A model generated the notes under the pieces. It saw only the letters and a list, made by a program, of their open reading frames with translations, was not told the origin of the DNA and searched no databases. DNA of 64,000 bases from JANQQC01 sp965262255 (GTDB lineage: Bacteria; Pseudomonadota; Alphaproteobacteria; Caulobacterales; Hyphomonadaceae), in NCBI GenBank assembly GCA_965262255.1, contig OZ253505.1, positions 1,798,001-1,862,000 of the forward strand, read 5' to 3'. Positions 28,071 to 38,380 of the stretch are shown in pieces; position 1 is the stretch's first letter; each line of letters opens with the position of its first letter. A program made the translations under genes and the position numbers.

Positions 28071-28573
28071 AGAATGATGAAGGCTAAATACCGTATTGAT
28101 TTATAGAACATAGATCCACTATATCATGTTTAACTGAACTTCGCATATGTCGAGTAGCAGGATTTCGCTCAGATTTATTCTTTGCGTTCCATGCTAAGCT
28201 GGAATTGGCTAAATTGCTCTATAGCGGTATCAAATCAAGTTGATTCTCTCTCATTTTCTTTCGGATCAAAGTTGAAGAAGTCTTCGTCTTCGATCGTTCC
28301 ATAAAACCAATAGCATAAATTTCGCTCAACTTGAGCTTCGAAAGCTCCAATTAGAAGACATACAGTGGCTGTATAGTTTTTCGTTCGTGTAACATATCTA
28401 ATCTATGGCGTTAGAATCGGAACCGATAGTTTCGTCGAATTCGTAACAAAACATCAACATACTTGAACAAAATTTAGTAATTTGTAAACTATATTCTGTC
28501 AGTCAAAACTCATACTGTTTCTCCAAATGATTGGCAGAGAACCCGGAATAATCAACTCAACAAAAATCAGTCT
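28071..28573. other. Intergenic region before ftsK
   Basis: About 500 bp, no supported gene. A minus-strand frame of 54 codons (about 28235-28399) is open with protein-like composition but has no start codon, so it may be a gene scrap. The right part should hold the ftsK promoter; none is obvious. Confidence 0.45.
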
Positions 28574-30934
28574 ATGAACATCAACGAAAGCGAAGCGAAA
28601 CCCGAAAATAACGTTAATCCCCTGTTTCAAATGTTCACGGGAGTTTTGGCGTTTACAGTCGGTGTATTTGTGTGCGGCAGCTTAGCCACTTACTCGTCAA
28701 ACGACCCAAGCCTGAACGTGGCTTCAAATTCCGTTTTGATGAATATTTTCGGCCCTACCGGTGCATACTTTTCCGATATTTTGACCCAGCTTCTAGGTTG
28801 GGCCGGATGGATCGTTGGAATTGGTTTGCTGGTCGGCGGGATAAAAAGAACTCTGTTCATAGGGTATCCAGACGCAGGTAAGTGGTGGTTAGGAGTTCTG
28901 CTGATACCTATTTCTGCAGCCTGTTTTTCTGTGTTGCCACAACCCTCAACGGATGCTACAGCCATAAATATAGGCGGAATGCTCGGAATAGTGTTCCATG
29001 CTGTTTTTGCCATGCCTCTCAGAGCCTTTGAAATCACAAACGCAGATGCTATCGCTGGAGCAATCTTAGGAGTGGCAGCATTTTGGATTGCCCTATTTCT
29101 TTCAGGGCTAAAATTTCGTGATGTTGTAACGACTTACAAGATTTCGGTAAAATTCTCTAAACTTTTATATCGCGCCACAAAGTCTGTACTTGTTGCAGTG
29201 TATCAAGGTCTTAAAGTTCTCGGGAAACTGCTTCCGCGCAAGCAGGAACCAAAAGAACTTTTTGCGCAAGTCTCGAATTACCAACAGGATGAACCGACTA
29301 TTCAACCCGAATCAGAAGTATCCCAAGATAATCTAGATCAGATAGAAGATACTCGCCCCGACTCAAGTGTTATCAAACCTAGCAAAAAAGATGTGAAACC
29401 GGAGTCTAGAACTGGTAATGTTCAGCCGAAACGGCTCTACCAAGGATTTAAATTGCCTCCGATCAACTTGCTAGATGATGCTCCAGAACGCCAGAATATT
29501 ATTAATAAAGAGGAACTGCTAGATCGTGCGCAACGCTTATCAGAAGTGTTGGAAGAGTTTGGTGTGCAGGGTACTATCAAGGAAGTTCGCCCGGGTCCCG
29601 TCGTTACATTGTTTGAGTTAGAGCCGGCTGCAGGAGTAAAATCAGCGCGGGTTATAGCATTGGCTGATGATGTAGCGAGATCTATGTCTGCGACAGCGGC
29701 AAGAATCGCAGTTGTTTCGGGAAAAAACGCTATTGGAATAGAACTTCCGAATGAAGATCGTGAGACAGTTTACTTCCGAACATTATTGGGCAAAGATGCT
29801 TATCGACGGTCTCAAGCGAGCCTACCCATGGCTTTGGGGGAGGACATAGGAGGTACGCCGATTATCGTAGATTTAGCGAAAATGCCACATCTGTTGATCG
29901 CCGGCACAACAGGTTCGGGTAAATCCGTTGGTGTGAACGCCATGATTCTTTCACTCCTGTACAAGCTAACGCCCGAAGAATGCCGTTTCATAATGATTGA
30001 TCCAAAGATGCTAGAACTTAGTGTTTATGAAGGAATTCCTCATCTGCTAGCACCCGTTGTGACAGATCCTAAAAAAGCCGTTAATGCGCTGAAATGGACA
30101 GTACGAGAGATGGAAAAGAGATACGAGTTGATGTCGAAAGCCGGTGTGCGCAACTTGCAAGGATTTAATGAGAAAGCAGGCAAGCTACGCCAGGCAGGAG
30201 AAAAAATGACGCGGCAAATTAGAGGCAGCGCAGGCGGCTCTGAACAAGAAGATACACTTCCGACCGACCATATTCCGAATATCGTAGTTGTGATTGATGA
30301 GATGGCCGATTTAATGATTGTCGCTGGAAAAGAAATTGAAGGGTGTATTCAAAGACTCGCGCAGATGGCAAGAGCGGCGGGAATTCACCTTATTACTGCT
30401 ACACAGAGGCCGTCTGTTGATGTCATAACCGGCACAATAAAAGCGAACTTCCCGACACGTATATCCTATATGGTTACTACTAAAATCGATTCGAGAACCA
30501 TCATCGGCGAGCAGGGAGCGGAACAATTACTGGGAATGGGCGATTTGCTTTACCTAGCGCCCGGAGGACGGCCTAAACGCATGCACGGCCCATTTGTGTC
30601 GGATGGCGAAGTCGAAGAAGTTGCTAACTTTCTGAGGTCGCAGGGAGAGGCCGAGTATCAGTTGGAAGTTTTAGAAGAGGTTGAAGATGAAAGTCCTGTA
30701 ATGGATGCTATCTTCGGAGGGTCTTCGGATGACGACGAAGATGACCTTTATGCGCAGGCAAAACTAATCGTTGTGAGAGATGGTCGAGCATCAACCTCCT
30801 ATATTCAGCGAAGATTAAAAATCGGTTATAACAAAGCAGCGTCTTTGATCGAACGACTAGAAGCAAACAACGTAGTTTCGGGGCCAAATCATGCTGGCAA
30901 ACGCGAAATTTTGCTCAAAAGAGACGACGTTTAG
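28574..30934 (+). CDS. ftsK: FtsK/SpoIIIE DNA translocase
   Basis: 786 residues in the normal alphaproteobacterial layout. The N-terminal 190 residues hold about four membrane helices that anchor it at the division septum. A short Pro/Ser/Asp-rich linker follows. The motor has Walker A GTTGSGKS (residues 444-451), Walker B VVVIDEMAD (about 570-578) and the TQRPSVDVITG motif. The last 65 residues are the winged-helix gamma domain (LIVVRDGRASTSYIQRR, GYNKAASLIERLE) that reads KOPS sites. It pumps chromosome ends during division and activates XerCD at dif. It stands alone as a transcription unit or leads the HAD gene. Confidence 0.97.
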   Translation: MNINESEAKPENNVNPLFQMFTGVLAFTVGVFVCGSLATYSSNDPSLNVASNSVLMNIFGPTGAYFSDILTQLLGWAGWIVGIGLLVGGIKRTLFIGYPDAGKWWLGVLLIPISAACFSVLPQPSTDATAINIGGMLGIVFHAVFAMPLRAFEITNADAIAGAILGVAAFWIALFLSGLKFRDVVTTYKISVKFSKLLYRATKSVLVAVYQGLKVLGKLLPRKQEPKELFAQVSNYQQDEPTIQPESEVSQDNLDQIEDTRPDSSVIKPSKKDVKPESRTGNVQPKRLYQGFKLPPINLLDDAPERQNIINKEELLDRAQRLSEVLEEFGVQGTIKEVRPGPVVTLFELEPAAGVKSARVIALADDVARSMSATAARIAVVSGKNAIGIELPNEDRETVYFRTLLGKDAYRRSQASLPMALGEDIGGTPIIVDLAKMPHLLIAGTTGSGKSVGVNAMILSLLYKLTPEECRFIMIDPKMLELSVYEGIPHLLAPVVTDPKKAVNALKWTVREMEKRYELMSKAGVRNLQGFNEKAGKLRQAGEKMTRQIRGSAGGSEQEDTLPTDHIPNIVVVIDEMADLMIVAGKEIEGCIQRLAQMARAAGIHLITATQRPSVDVITGTIKANFPTRISYMVTTKIDSRTIIGEQGAEQLLGMGDLLYLAPGGRPKRMHGPFVSDGEVEEVANFLRSQGEAEYQLEVLEEVEDESPVMDAIFGGSSDDDEDDLYAQAKLIVVRDGRASTSYIQRRLKIGYNKAASLIERLEANNVVSGPNHAGKREILLKRDDV

Positions 30935-30983
30935 ATTCCAAACAAACTTTTATTAATGATTTACCTGTCAATAAGTTCAACTC

Positions 30984-31634
30984 ATGCGTACACCAACTAA
31001 GGCTGTGATCTGGGATTTTGGCGGAGTGATCACCTCCTCTCCATTTGAGGCGTTTCGAAAATACGAAGAAATGCATGGATTGCCAAAGGACTTCATCCGA
31101 TCGGTAAACGCTAATAATCCTGACAGTAATGCTTGGGCCAAATTTGAACGCTCCGAAATAAACGCGATCGACTTTGATGCACTATTTCGCGCAGAGTCCG
31201 CCAATCTAGGATATGAGGTAGCCGGACATGACATACTTGGCCTATTGTCAGGACGGATTAGAACGGCAGTCGTTGATGCTCTAAAAGTTTGTAAAACTCA
31301 AGCAAAAGTTGGATGTATCACAAACAATATCCGAACCGGAAAAGGTCAGGGAATGTCGACCTCTCGAGAGCATTCTGAGCAAGTTTCCGAAGTTTTTGCT
31401 CTATTTGACCACGTCATCGAGAGTTCCAAAATTGGAATACGAAAACCTGATCCCGCTATTTATAGTATGATGTGCCTAGCCCTTGAGGTGAATCCTTCAA
31501 ATTGCGTATACCTTGATGACTTGGGAATTAACCTCAAACCAGCCCGAGCCTTAGGAATGACTACAATTAAGGTTCTAAACGAAAAACAATTACTAGATGA
31601 CCTTCAAGAAGTTACCGGCTACAAATGGGATTAG
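30984..31634 (+). CDS. HAD-superfamily (subfamily IA) hydrolase
   Basis: 216 residues. Motif I is WDFGGVI with nucleophile Asp11; the second Asp of the usual DxD is Gly here, as in the ACAD10/epoxide-hydrolase-N-terminal group of HAD proteins. Motif II is in GCITNN, motif III is Lys in IGIRKPDPAIY, and motif IV is VYLDDLGINLKPA. Substrate unknown. It follows ftsK by 49 bp. Confidence 0.88.
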   Translation: MRTPTKAVIWDFGGVITSSPFEAFRKYEEMHGLPKDFIRSVNANNPDSNAWAKFERSEINAIDFDALFRAESANLGYEVAGHDILGLLSGRIRTAVVDALKVCKTQAKVGCITNNIRTGKGQGMSTSREHSEQVSEVFALFDHVIESSKIGIRKPDPAIYSMMCLALEVNPSNCVYLDDLGINLKPARALGMTTIKVLNEKQLLDDLQEVTGYKWD

Positions 31635-31686
31635 CCGATAGTAGAAAAACTTTTTTGAGCTCTAGTATTCAAGCAGGAGAATCTCC

Positions 31687-31977
31687 GTGAGTGAAATAAA
31701 CAAAATTGTCGACGACCTTAATAGTTGGTCAGAGGTATCTGGCGACCGAGAAGCCGTGGGTAAGTGCTTTAAGTTTGGAGATTTTAAAACAGCTTGGGCA
31801 TTTATGTCGGCGTGTGCTTTGAAAGCCGAACAAATGGATCATCACCCAGAATGGTCAAATGTCTATGCTAAAGTTGACGTGGTTCTGACGACTCATGATG
31901 CGGGTGGTGTAACCGCTAAAGATCGAGAATTAGCTGAGTATATGGATCAAGTTGCTAACGCTCTTACCAGAGAATAG
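31687..31977 (+). CDS. phhB: Pterin-4a-carbinolamine dehydratase
   Basis: 96 residues from a GTG preceded by CAGGAGA. The conserved core KAEQMDHHPEWSNVYAKVDV contains the paired active-site histidines followed by the HPEW motif, and a later TTHDAGGVTAKD segment is also typical. It recycles 4a-hydroxytetrahydrobiopterin after aromatic amino acid hydroxylation; no hydroxylase gene is in this window. Confidence 0.95.
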   Translation: MSEINKIVDDLNSWSEVSGDREAVGKCFKFGDFKTAWAFMSACALKAEQMDHHPEWSNVYAKVDVVLTTHDAGGVTAKDRELAEYMDQVANALTRE

Positions 31978-32075
31978 ATTGCACTTTCGTTTAGTTTTTG
32001 TGAACGCACGGTATCGGTATAAAGTCGCGCAAAGTTTTGTCTAAGTTTGGAACTATTGACTCGATATTTATCGAG

Positions 32076-33311
32076 TTAAACGGCGCGCCGCCGAACAGTG
32101 TAGATCAGCGCATACACAGCGAGAACGATCATAGCAACCGCTGATGCGATAAGCGGCAAGTTGGAATTAACCATATATAAGCCACTTCCTAATAAAGGCC
32201 CGATAATAAAGCCTGCCGGCGGAGTAGCAGACAGAAGCGCGGCGGCGGAACCTTGCTCTGACCTCTCAACAGATAAACTACCCAAAGCATTTGCTGAAGG
32301 CACGGCAAGCGCTGATCCAATTCCAGTGAGTAGAAAGAAACCGCACATCACGAAAAAGTTATAAAAAACGTCTGCGCCAACATACCCAATGGCTACAAGT
32401 GCTAATCCGAGCGGTAGGATTCTACGAGGATTAGGGTTAAACCGAGCAACGTATCCAAATTGAACGGCGATCATTCCAATCGCCAGTGCGGCAAACGCTG
32501 TACCCGACCATTGAACCGCTTGATCGGGTCGTAACTCGTATCGATCCGATATGAACCATCCTAACGTTTGTTGAACTAAACCTACGACAGCAAAGTATCC
32601 AAGTAGAAATATAAGATGTGGCATCAGTCTTTCGTCAAATATGCTCAACTTCGGACGTTCAGAAGTTTCTTTTTGTGTTGCCTTAGATTCGGGAAGAGTG
32701 AAAGCAATTATCAAACCACATAGAGCACTGAATGCTATCTGTCCCCATAGTGGAGCAAGCTCGTGAATCGGGGCAAGAGCGGCAGCGCCAGCAGGTCCGA
32801 TAATCGATCCGATACTGATGGCAGCAGAAATCTGACCTAAGCCTGCTGTTCGGGTTGCGCTCGTCGTTGCATCCGTAATGGCCGCCATTGAAGCCGGTTG
32901 CAAGCCAGACGACAAAAGCCCAAAAAATGCTCGCAAAAAAGTCAAAAGAAAGAACACTGACAGTCCAGTCAATGCACCCGATAAAGCGGCAGATAGGCCA
33001 AAGAGGAATGCCAAGTTCGTGACCGACATCGCAAATAGCGCAAATATCATTATGCGTTTGCGCCCGAAACGGTCAGCTAACCGAGCCCAGAATGGAATTG
33101 AAAGCGTGTAGAGTAGTGTTGAAAGTGTTAGAATTCCGGCAACTTGTAGTTCGGTAAGGCCGGCTTCTCTTGCGAGTGGTGCGACAACAACAAAGTTTAT
33201 GGTCATTCCAGAACCCATTGCTATGCTTGATAAAGCAACCGTTGCCTGCTGAAATTTAGTCAGCGGGTGCAATGGTTTTTCTGTTTGGGTATCGTTCACA
33301 CTTAAATCCAC
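32076..33311 (-). CDS. MFS drug-efflux-type transporter
   Basis: 411 residues with about 12 transmembrane segments. The MFS motif A appears after helix 2 as ARLADRFGRKRIMIFAL, and the motif-C-like IIGPAGAAALAPI follows in helix 5. A second-half repeat of the pattern (GPLLGSGLYMV) is present. The TetA/Bmr-like layout suggests proton-driven export of a small hydrophobic compound; the substrate is not predictable. A C-terminal RRR stop-transfer tail is seen. It is monocistronic. Confidence 0.87.
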   Translation of the reverse strand: MDLSVNDTQTEKPLHPLTKFQQATVALSSIAMGSGMTINFVVVAPLAREAGLTELQVAGILTLSTLLYTLSIPFWARLADRFGRKRIMIFALFAMSVTNLAFLFGLSAALSGALTGLSVFFLLTFLRAFFGLLSSGLQPASMAAITDATTSATRTAGLGQISAAISIGSIIGPAGAAALAPIHELAPLWGQIAFSALCGLIIAFTLPESKATQKETSERPKLSIFDERLMPHLIFLLGYFAVVGLVQQTLGWFISDRYELRPDQAVQWSGTAFAALAIGMIAVQFGYVARFNPNPRRILPLGLALVAIGYVGADVFYNFFVMCGFFLLTGIGSALAVPSANALGSLSVERSEQGSAAALLSATPPAGFIIGPLLGSGLYMVNSNLPLIASAVAMIVLAVYALIYTVRRRAV

Positions 33312-33537
33312 ACTCTCGCTAAAATTTTTGGGTGGCTAATAAGATAAAATAGAATCATAATGCATGGTAATTGCAACAAGATGAAATTTGAATCGCAATT
33401 AGCTATCCGCTCGCAGATTGGCGGAGTCAAAATAGCATCAATGCGGAAAATTTCTCGGCCCGTATAAAGTCAAGAAGCGGGATTCTCGTTAGAAAGACTC
33501 AATGGTTAGATTTGCAATTTATCTTGAAAAAAGTCCC

Positions 33538-33613
33538 TGGTGGAGCCAGGCGGAATCGAACCGCCGACCTCGTCATTGCGAACGACGTGCTCTCCCAACT
33601 GAGCTATGGCCCC
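33538..33613 (-). tRNA. tRNA-Ala (anticodon CGC)
   Basis: On the minus strand a full cloverleaf folds: acceptor GGGGCCA/TGGCTCC with the G3-U70 pair that identifies alanine tRNAs, D-arm GCTC-GAGC, anticodon stem CGTCG/TGACG with loop TTCGCAA (anticodon CGC, reading GCG), T-arm GGCGG-TTCGATT-CCGCC, and an encoded CCA end. Confidence 0.97.
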
Positions 33614-33720
33614 ACAAAATAGTGTGTTATCAAATTAAAACTTGAATTTCAAGAAAATCTTGATTTTTATACCTGCGAAACCATATAGAAATAAGCGTAA
33701 CTCTAATAGAACAACCTACA

Positions 33721-34035
33721 ATGCGTGAACTTGTTGAACAGCTACATATCTACTTCGTGAATCCGTCTTTGCAATTAATCTTCTGGTTGGTGATCGCTTA
33801 CGTCATCATGAGCTGGTTAGTCGCGTTCGGAGTTGTTTCGCAATACAATCGACATTCGGCGCTTCTAAAGGCCTATGAAACCCTGCATAGGTTAGTCGAA
33901 CCACTGGCAAGTCCTATTAGGCGCGTAATTCCGAATCTAGGTCAGTTAGATTTATCCGTGATATTTCTTTTGATGGCAATAGCATTCGTTCGAGATTATG
34001 CGGTTCCCAAACTAATTACTTTTATTCCAGCATGA
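33721..34035 (+). CDS. YggT family membrane protein
   Basis: 104 residues with two hydrophobic segments (LIFWLVIAYVIMSWLVAFGVV and LSVIFLLMAIAFV) and the family core YETLHRLVEPLASPIRRVIP between them. YggT proteins are small inner-membrane proteins linked to osmotic tolerance or cell division; mechanism unknown. Its TGA overlaps the folD ATG (ATGA), so the two genes are translationally coupled. Confidence 0.93.
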   Translation: MRELVEQLHIYFVNPSLQLIFWLVIAYVIMSWLVAFGVVSQYNRHSALLKAYETLHRLVEPLASPIRRVIPNLGQLDLSVIFLLMAIAFVRDYAVPKLITFIPA

Positions 34036-34919
34036 CAAGAGCGGAAATCATAGACGGGAAGACCATAGCCAAAGAGACTCGTCGGAAAGTGGCAGAAGCG
34101 GTCAATGATCTCCCCGCTAGTCCGCAACTAGCGGTTATTTTAATAGGAGATGATCCCGCTAGCCACGTGTATGTCCGAAACAAAAGAAGAGCGTGTGAAG
34201 CCGTTGGCATCAAATCAACAGAATGTAAGTTACCGAGTGATACGAAACTAGAAACAGTACTATCGGAAATTGCAAGATTGAACGCTGATCAAGAAACTGA
34301 CGGGATTTTGTTGCAGTTACCCTTGCCAGATGGCTTAGAAACGACAGAAGCGATCAATAAGATTGATCCAAGTAAGGATGTCGACGGTTTAACTGAAGTA
34401 AACGCCGGCAAACTAGTATCGGGTGAGTTTAGTTTGAGACCTTGCACACCAACTGGATGTGTAATACTGGCAAAATCTGCACTAGGTCGTAAACTCGAGG
34501 GACTTCACGTCGTTATTGTTGGACGGTCTATTCTGGTTGGGAAGCCTGTTGCGCACTTGTTTCTGGAAGAAAATTGCACTGTGTCTATTGGGCACTCGCG
34601 TACCAAGAATTTACCTGAGCTTTGCAAGTTAGCGGATATACTAGTTGTGGCGGTTGGTAGACCTGAGATGATCAAAAGCGATTGGCTGAAACCCGGAGTG
34701 TGCGTTATTGATGTTGGAATCAACCGAGTTGATGCACCGGAAAAAGGCGAAGGAAAAACTAGGTTGGTAGGAGATGTGGATTTTAATTCCTGCTCGTCTA
34801 AAGCAGCGTATATTACTCCCGTTCCAGGAGGAGTAGGGCCGATGACTATTGCCTGCCTGTTGCGAAATACTGTTCTCGCTGCATGCGCGAGACGATCTTG
34901 GCCAATACCTGAGTTATAG
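34032..34919 (+). CDS. folD: Methylenetetrahydrofolate dehydrogenase/cyclohydrolase FolD
   Basis: 295 residues. Family signatures are intact: VGDDPASHVYVRNKRRACEA-type substrate loop (written here as IGDDPASHVYVRNKR), DGILLQLPLP, the KDVDGLTEVNAGKL cofactor loop, the IVGRSILVGKPVA Rossmann segment and the C-terminal TPVPGGVGPMTIACLLRNT. It interconverts methylene- and formyl-tetrahydrofolate in the cytoplasm using NADP. The start overlaps the yggT stop. Confidence 0.97.
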   Translation: MTRAEIIDGKTIAKETRRKVAEAVNDLPASPQLAVILIGDDPASHVYVRNKRRACEAVGIKSTECKLPSDTKLETVLSEIARLNADQETDGILLQLPLPDGLETTEAINKIDPSKDVDGLTEVNAGKLVSGEFSLRPCTPTGCVILAKSALGRKLEGLHVVIVGRSILVGKPVAHLFLEENCTVSIGHSRTKNLPELCKLADILVVAVGRPEMIKSDWLKPGVCVIDVGINRVDAPEKGEGKTRLVGDVDFNSCSSKAAYITPVPGGVGPMTIACLLRNTVLAACARRSWPIPEL

Positions 34920-34978
34920 TTATGAGTCTGTCTCGCAGATTGATAAGCCGACTCATTTTGTAATTATGGAGACTAATA

Positions 34979-35767
34979 ATGCCACAGTATATTGATCTTT
35001 CAATTCCGATTGAGAATGACGTGGCCTCTGATCCTGTGCCGTATGGCCCCAAGATAACATACTACAAACACAAAGACACTTTTAGTCAGATGTCGCCATT
35101 CTTTCCTGGCTTAAGTCAGGATCAACTGCCTGATGGCGAGGTTTGGGCGGTTGAAACTCTGGAACTTTCGACGCATAACGGAACACACATGGATGCGCCG
35201 TGGCACTATCATTCTACTCAAGATGCAGCGTTAGAGGGAGGGTCTCGGCCTGCAATGACAATTGATCAGTTGCCACTTGAATGGTGTTTGAAACCGGGCA
35301 TTAAGTTAGATTTTCGAAATAAGCCAGATGGGTATGTTGTGACCGCGCAGGATGTCGACGATGAGTTAGCGCGCATAGACCATAATCTAACAGAATTTGA
35401 AATTGTACTGGTTAATACAAGGGCAGGTTCACGTTACGGTGAAGAGGATTACATTCATGCAGGATGTGGAATGGGACGCGGAGCCACTCTTAGATTGGCA
35501 GAACAAGGCGTTAAGATCGTTGGAACAGACGCTTGGTCTTGGGACGCACCGTTCTCACATACCGCTAAGCGATGGGCTAAGGATGGTGACCCTTCAATTA
35601 TCTGGGAAGGACACAAAGCCGGGAAGGATATTGGGTATTTTCAAATTGAGAAACTTCACAATTTGGAGAGTCTTCCGTCTAAAGGATTTACAGTGTCTTG
35701 CTTTCCTGTAAAAATTAAGAATGCATCAGCGGGCTGGATCAGGGCTGTAGGGATACTAGATAGTTAA
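34979..35767 (+). CDS. Cyclase family protein (kynurenine formamidase-like metal hydrolase)
   Basis: 262 residues with the metal-binding motif HNGTHMDAPWHYH (about residues 73-85) that defines the cyclase/KynB superfamily, then an acid-rich second half with GTDAWSWDAPF. A GGAG box seven bases before the ATG sets the start. Members hydrolyse amides or lactones such as N-formylkynurenine; this longer variant probably has another substrate. Confidence 0.88.
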   Translation: MPQYIDLSIPIENDVASDPVPYGPKITYYKHKDTFSQMSPFFPGLSQDQLPDGEVWAVETLELSTHNGTHMDAPWHYHSTQDAALEGGSRPAMTIDQLPLEWCLKPGIKLDFRNKPDGYVVTAQDVDDELARIDHNLTEFEIVLVNTRAGSRYGEEDYIHAGCGMGRGATLRLAEQGVKIVGTDAWSWDAPFSHTAKRWAKDGDPSIIWEGHKAGKDIGYFQIEKLHNLESLPSKGFTVSCFPVKIKNASAGWIRAVGILDS

Positions 35768-35809
35768 CAGCTAACAATCGACTTACTATTTTCAACATTG
35801 GAGCAAATC

Positions 35810-36469
35810 ATGGTCGCGCAACTTACAAAGTTCTTTTTGGTCTTAACTTTGATAGGCCTAATGCCGTTGGCAGATCTAAAGTCCGCCGAATCGCAAGAGA
35901 AAATTGATTTAGGCAGGGATTACAGCACTCTGATAGTTGCGGGTGGGTGTTTCTGGTGTGTGGAAGCAGATTTTGATAAGGTGAAAGGAGTCGTACAGAC
36001 CGAGTCGGGTTACGCGGGTGGTTTTGTCGCAAATCCGACCTATAAACAAGTAACAAAGGGCGGAACTGGCCACTACGAAGTGGTTCGCATCAAGTATGAC
36101 CCAAAGATCGTTAGCTTCAAGGAACTCGTTCACTATTTTTTCAGAACGATTGACCCGACAGATCCTAACGGACAATTTTGCGACAAAGGTGCAAGTTATA
36201 GATCTGCTGTTTTTGTCTACAACGATAAGCAAACTTCGATCGTTCGCGACGAGATTGAGGCAATCGACAAAAGCAGGGTTCTAGATAGGAAAGTAGTGTC
36301 AATGATTATCTCTGGTTCAGAGTTTTATCCTGCGGAACGCTACCATCAGAACTATTACAAAAAGAATCCACTGAGGTACCGATACTACCGGTCTAGCTGT
36401 GGTCGAGACAAAAGAGTCAAGAAGCTTTGGGGAAAGACCGCCAAAGATTGGCATAAGCCTGTCGGATAG
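35810..36469 (+). CDS. msrA: Secreted peptide-methionine (S)-S-oxide reductase
   Basis: The ATG at 35810, with GGAG before it, is preferred to the upstream TTG at 35798; product 219 residues. A signal peptide (KFFLVLTLIGLMPLADLKSAES) places it outside the cytoplasm. The catalytic GCFWCVEADF motif has Cys47, followed by GYAGG, GHYEVV and the FFRTIDPTDPNGQ(F)CD-type core. C-terminal SGSEFYPAERYHQNYY is typical. It repairs oxidised methionine in periplasmic proteins; a secreted MsrB is encoded at 55757-56260. Confidence 0.94.
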   Translation: MVAQLTKFFLVLTLIGLMPLADLKSAESQEKIDLGRDYSTLIVAGGCFWCVEADFDKVKGVVQTESGYAGGFVANPTYKQVTKGGTGHYEVVRIKYDPKIVSFKELVHYFFRTIDPTDPNGQFCDKGASYRSAVFVYNDKQTSIVRDEIEAIDKSRVLDRKVVSMIISGSEFYPAERYHQNYYKKNPLRYRYYRSSCGRDKRVKKLWGKTAKDWHKPVG

Positions 36470-36472
36470 ACG

Positions 36473-38155
36473 CTAATCCTCAGGTTCAGGTTTGTTGAAT
36501 CGTAATTCCCAGTCCTCATTCCGTTCTAACGGTGCGAACTCACTGGCATAGAATAGATTCAAAACACGTTTCTTGTCGCCACCTAGACTGACGTTGATAA
36601 AACCGATCGGTTTGGACTGCTCAAAATCAGCCAGAATTCGGGATTGCATATCGGGAAACTTACTTGCGATTAGAACACGATCATCATTCTTGTCGTTCAA
36701 AACTTCATATTCCGCGAAACTTTTTGCAACTGCAAATCTGCGCCAAGAGAAAAGAGGAGGATGTCTCACCTCTCTTAGATAATAATCAAGCCCGTGCCAG
36801 TATTCTCTTTCGTCGACCATTATCGCGGTAGCATTGAAAGATTTAGCCGAGTCAAGAACCAAACTTGCTGTTTCGTCCCAGCCTCGCACACGCTTAAAAG
36901 AATTCGCTAAACCTAAGCTTTCTGACCACGAGATCGGCCCAACCGAAACGGCCATTAACCCTATAGCTACGAACAAGTGAACCCCAAATCCCGTCCACAA
37001 AATTCCTGACAGTCGATAGGAGAACTTCAAACCGAGCGCAAGAATTCCAAAACCTAACAGAATGCCAACTATAATTTTTACCAGGGATGGGATGCCCGGT
37101 GCGAACAGAATTGCGAGAACCAGCGCAATCGAAGCTAATCTCCAGATCAGCGGTGATGGATTGGCTCGAAGTACCCATGCCGCGATGAGAACGCTCGCGG
37201 CGGGGTAAGCGGTTGCTGCCCAGTTAGCGTTCGCACGGCTTATCACAGCCTGTACAAAGACGATAGTGAGTACAGGAATAACAAAACACAACAGCCAATG
37301 GTCTTCGCTAAAACTTGCTCTGCCAATTGAACGAACTGTAAACAGAATGCCTGCAATGAGAATCAAAAAACTAATCGGGCCAAAAACGCCCATCTGATCA
37401 ACCAAGAACCTTAGAATGTTCTCGTAATTAAGCAGTGTTCCCCCCAAATTAGCGTTATCGACAGTGTGTCCAACGGTTTGAAACTGATTGGTTACATTCC
37501 AAAAAATATGCGGTGCTACAATTACTAAACTCAAACCAATGACTAGCAATCCGTTTGTTCGGAGCAATGCTGAACGCGACGGTTTATCAAAAATTGCTAC
37601 CAACAGTGTTCCAATGACGAAGTAAATCATGGCGTATTTTGCCAACATTCCGAGACCAATGCATAGGCCTAATCCAACTGAACTCAACCAAGGTCTATGT
37701 TCAGACCGAAGTTTCCACAGAAAAAATAGCCCACCACAAAAGAAAGGGAGCAATACGCCGTCTGTTGAAATGATAGCGGAAGACACAATTACGCCGGGCA
37801 TGAGCAGATACCCGACTGCTGCTAGCGATCCCACTCGTTCGTCATAAATCGACTTCCCGAGTCCAAATAACGCTAATGCGGACACTGTGTGCAGTATCGG
37901 GACGGAAATTCGGATCGCCCATTCGCTATTTCCGAACAAACTTGTGGTCAGGTAAATTACCCAAGCGATCAGAGGGGGTTTAGAGTAGTAGCCGAATGCT
38001 GGTTCTTGCGACCATCGCCAGTATTGGGCCTCATCGGGCCCAATGTCTAATGGTGAGACGAGTATTGTTACTAGTCTCACCAGCAATATGGCTGCTGAGA
38101 ATGCTAGAAACAAAATTGTGTAAGGGGATTGACCGCCAAAATTCGAGATTTTCAT
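36473..38155 (-). CDS. GT39/ArnT-like membrane glycosyltransferase
   Basis: 560 residues with about 10-12 membrane helices. The catalytic acidic motif sits in the first periplasmic loop, DIGPDEAQYWRWSQ, and a second family feature is the YYSKPPLIAWVI segment that follows. The soluble C-terminal part (about residues 430-560) is periplasmic. Enzymes of this group move a sugar from a polyprenyl phosphate to lipid A or proteins. It is convergent with msrA, with a 3-bp gap and no terminator seen. Confidence 0.88.
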   Translation of the reverse strand: MKISNFGGQSPYTILFLAFSAAILLVRLVTILVSPLDIGPDEAQYWRWSQEPAFGYYSKPPLIAWVIYLTTSLFGNSEWAIRISVPILHTVSALALFGLGKSIYDERVGSLAAVGYLLMPGVIVSSAIISTDGVLLPFFCGGLFFLWKLRSEHRPWLSSVGLGLCIGLGMLAKYAMIYFVIGTLLVAIFDKPSRSALLRTNGLLVIGLSLVIVAPHIFWNVTNQFQTVGHTVDNANLGGTLLNYENILRFLVDQMGVFGPISFLILIAGILFTVRSIGRASFSEDHWLLCFVIPVLTIVFVQAVISRANANWAATAYPAASVLIAAWVLRANPSPLIWRLASIALVLAILFAPGIPSLVKIIVGILLGFGILALGLKFSYRLSGILWTGFGVHLFVAIGLMAVSVGPISWSESLGLANSFKRVRGWDETASLVLDSAKSFNATAIMVDEREYWHGLDYYLREVRHPPLFSWRRFAVAKSFAEYEVLNDKNDDRVLIASKFPDMQSRILADFEQSKPIGFINVSLGGDKKRVLNLFYASEFAPLERNEDWELRFNKPEPED

Positions 38156-38380
38156 TTGTGTTAGCCTGTTTGAAAAAAACGGGAATTTCCTGTAAAATAG
38201 TCATAAAAATTAAATACAATTTTGGTAGAGAGGAATATGCCGCTGTAAACGTGTGCAATTCATTCAGTTTTATCTACCAGAATTGAGAAATTTGTGTAGA
38301 TTCAAGCACTGAATATCTAGATTGGACTAACCAATCTTGAGAGTCCCCAACATCACCATCAAAATATAGGTAGTTTGGTA

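Noticed and set aside
28235..28399. 54-codon minus-strand frame with protein-like composition
   Set aside because: No ATG, GTG or TTG start in the open part; at most a gene scrap.
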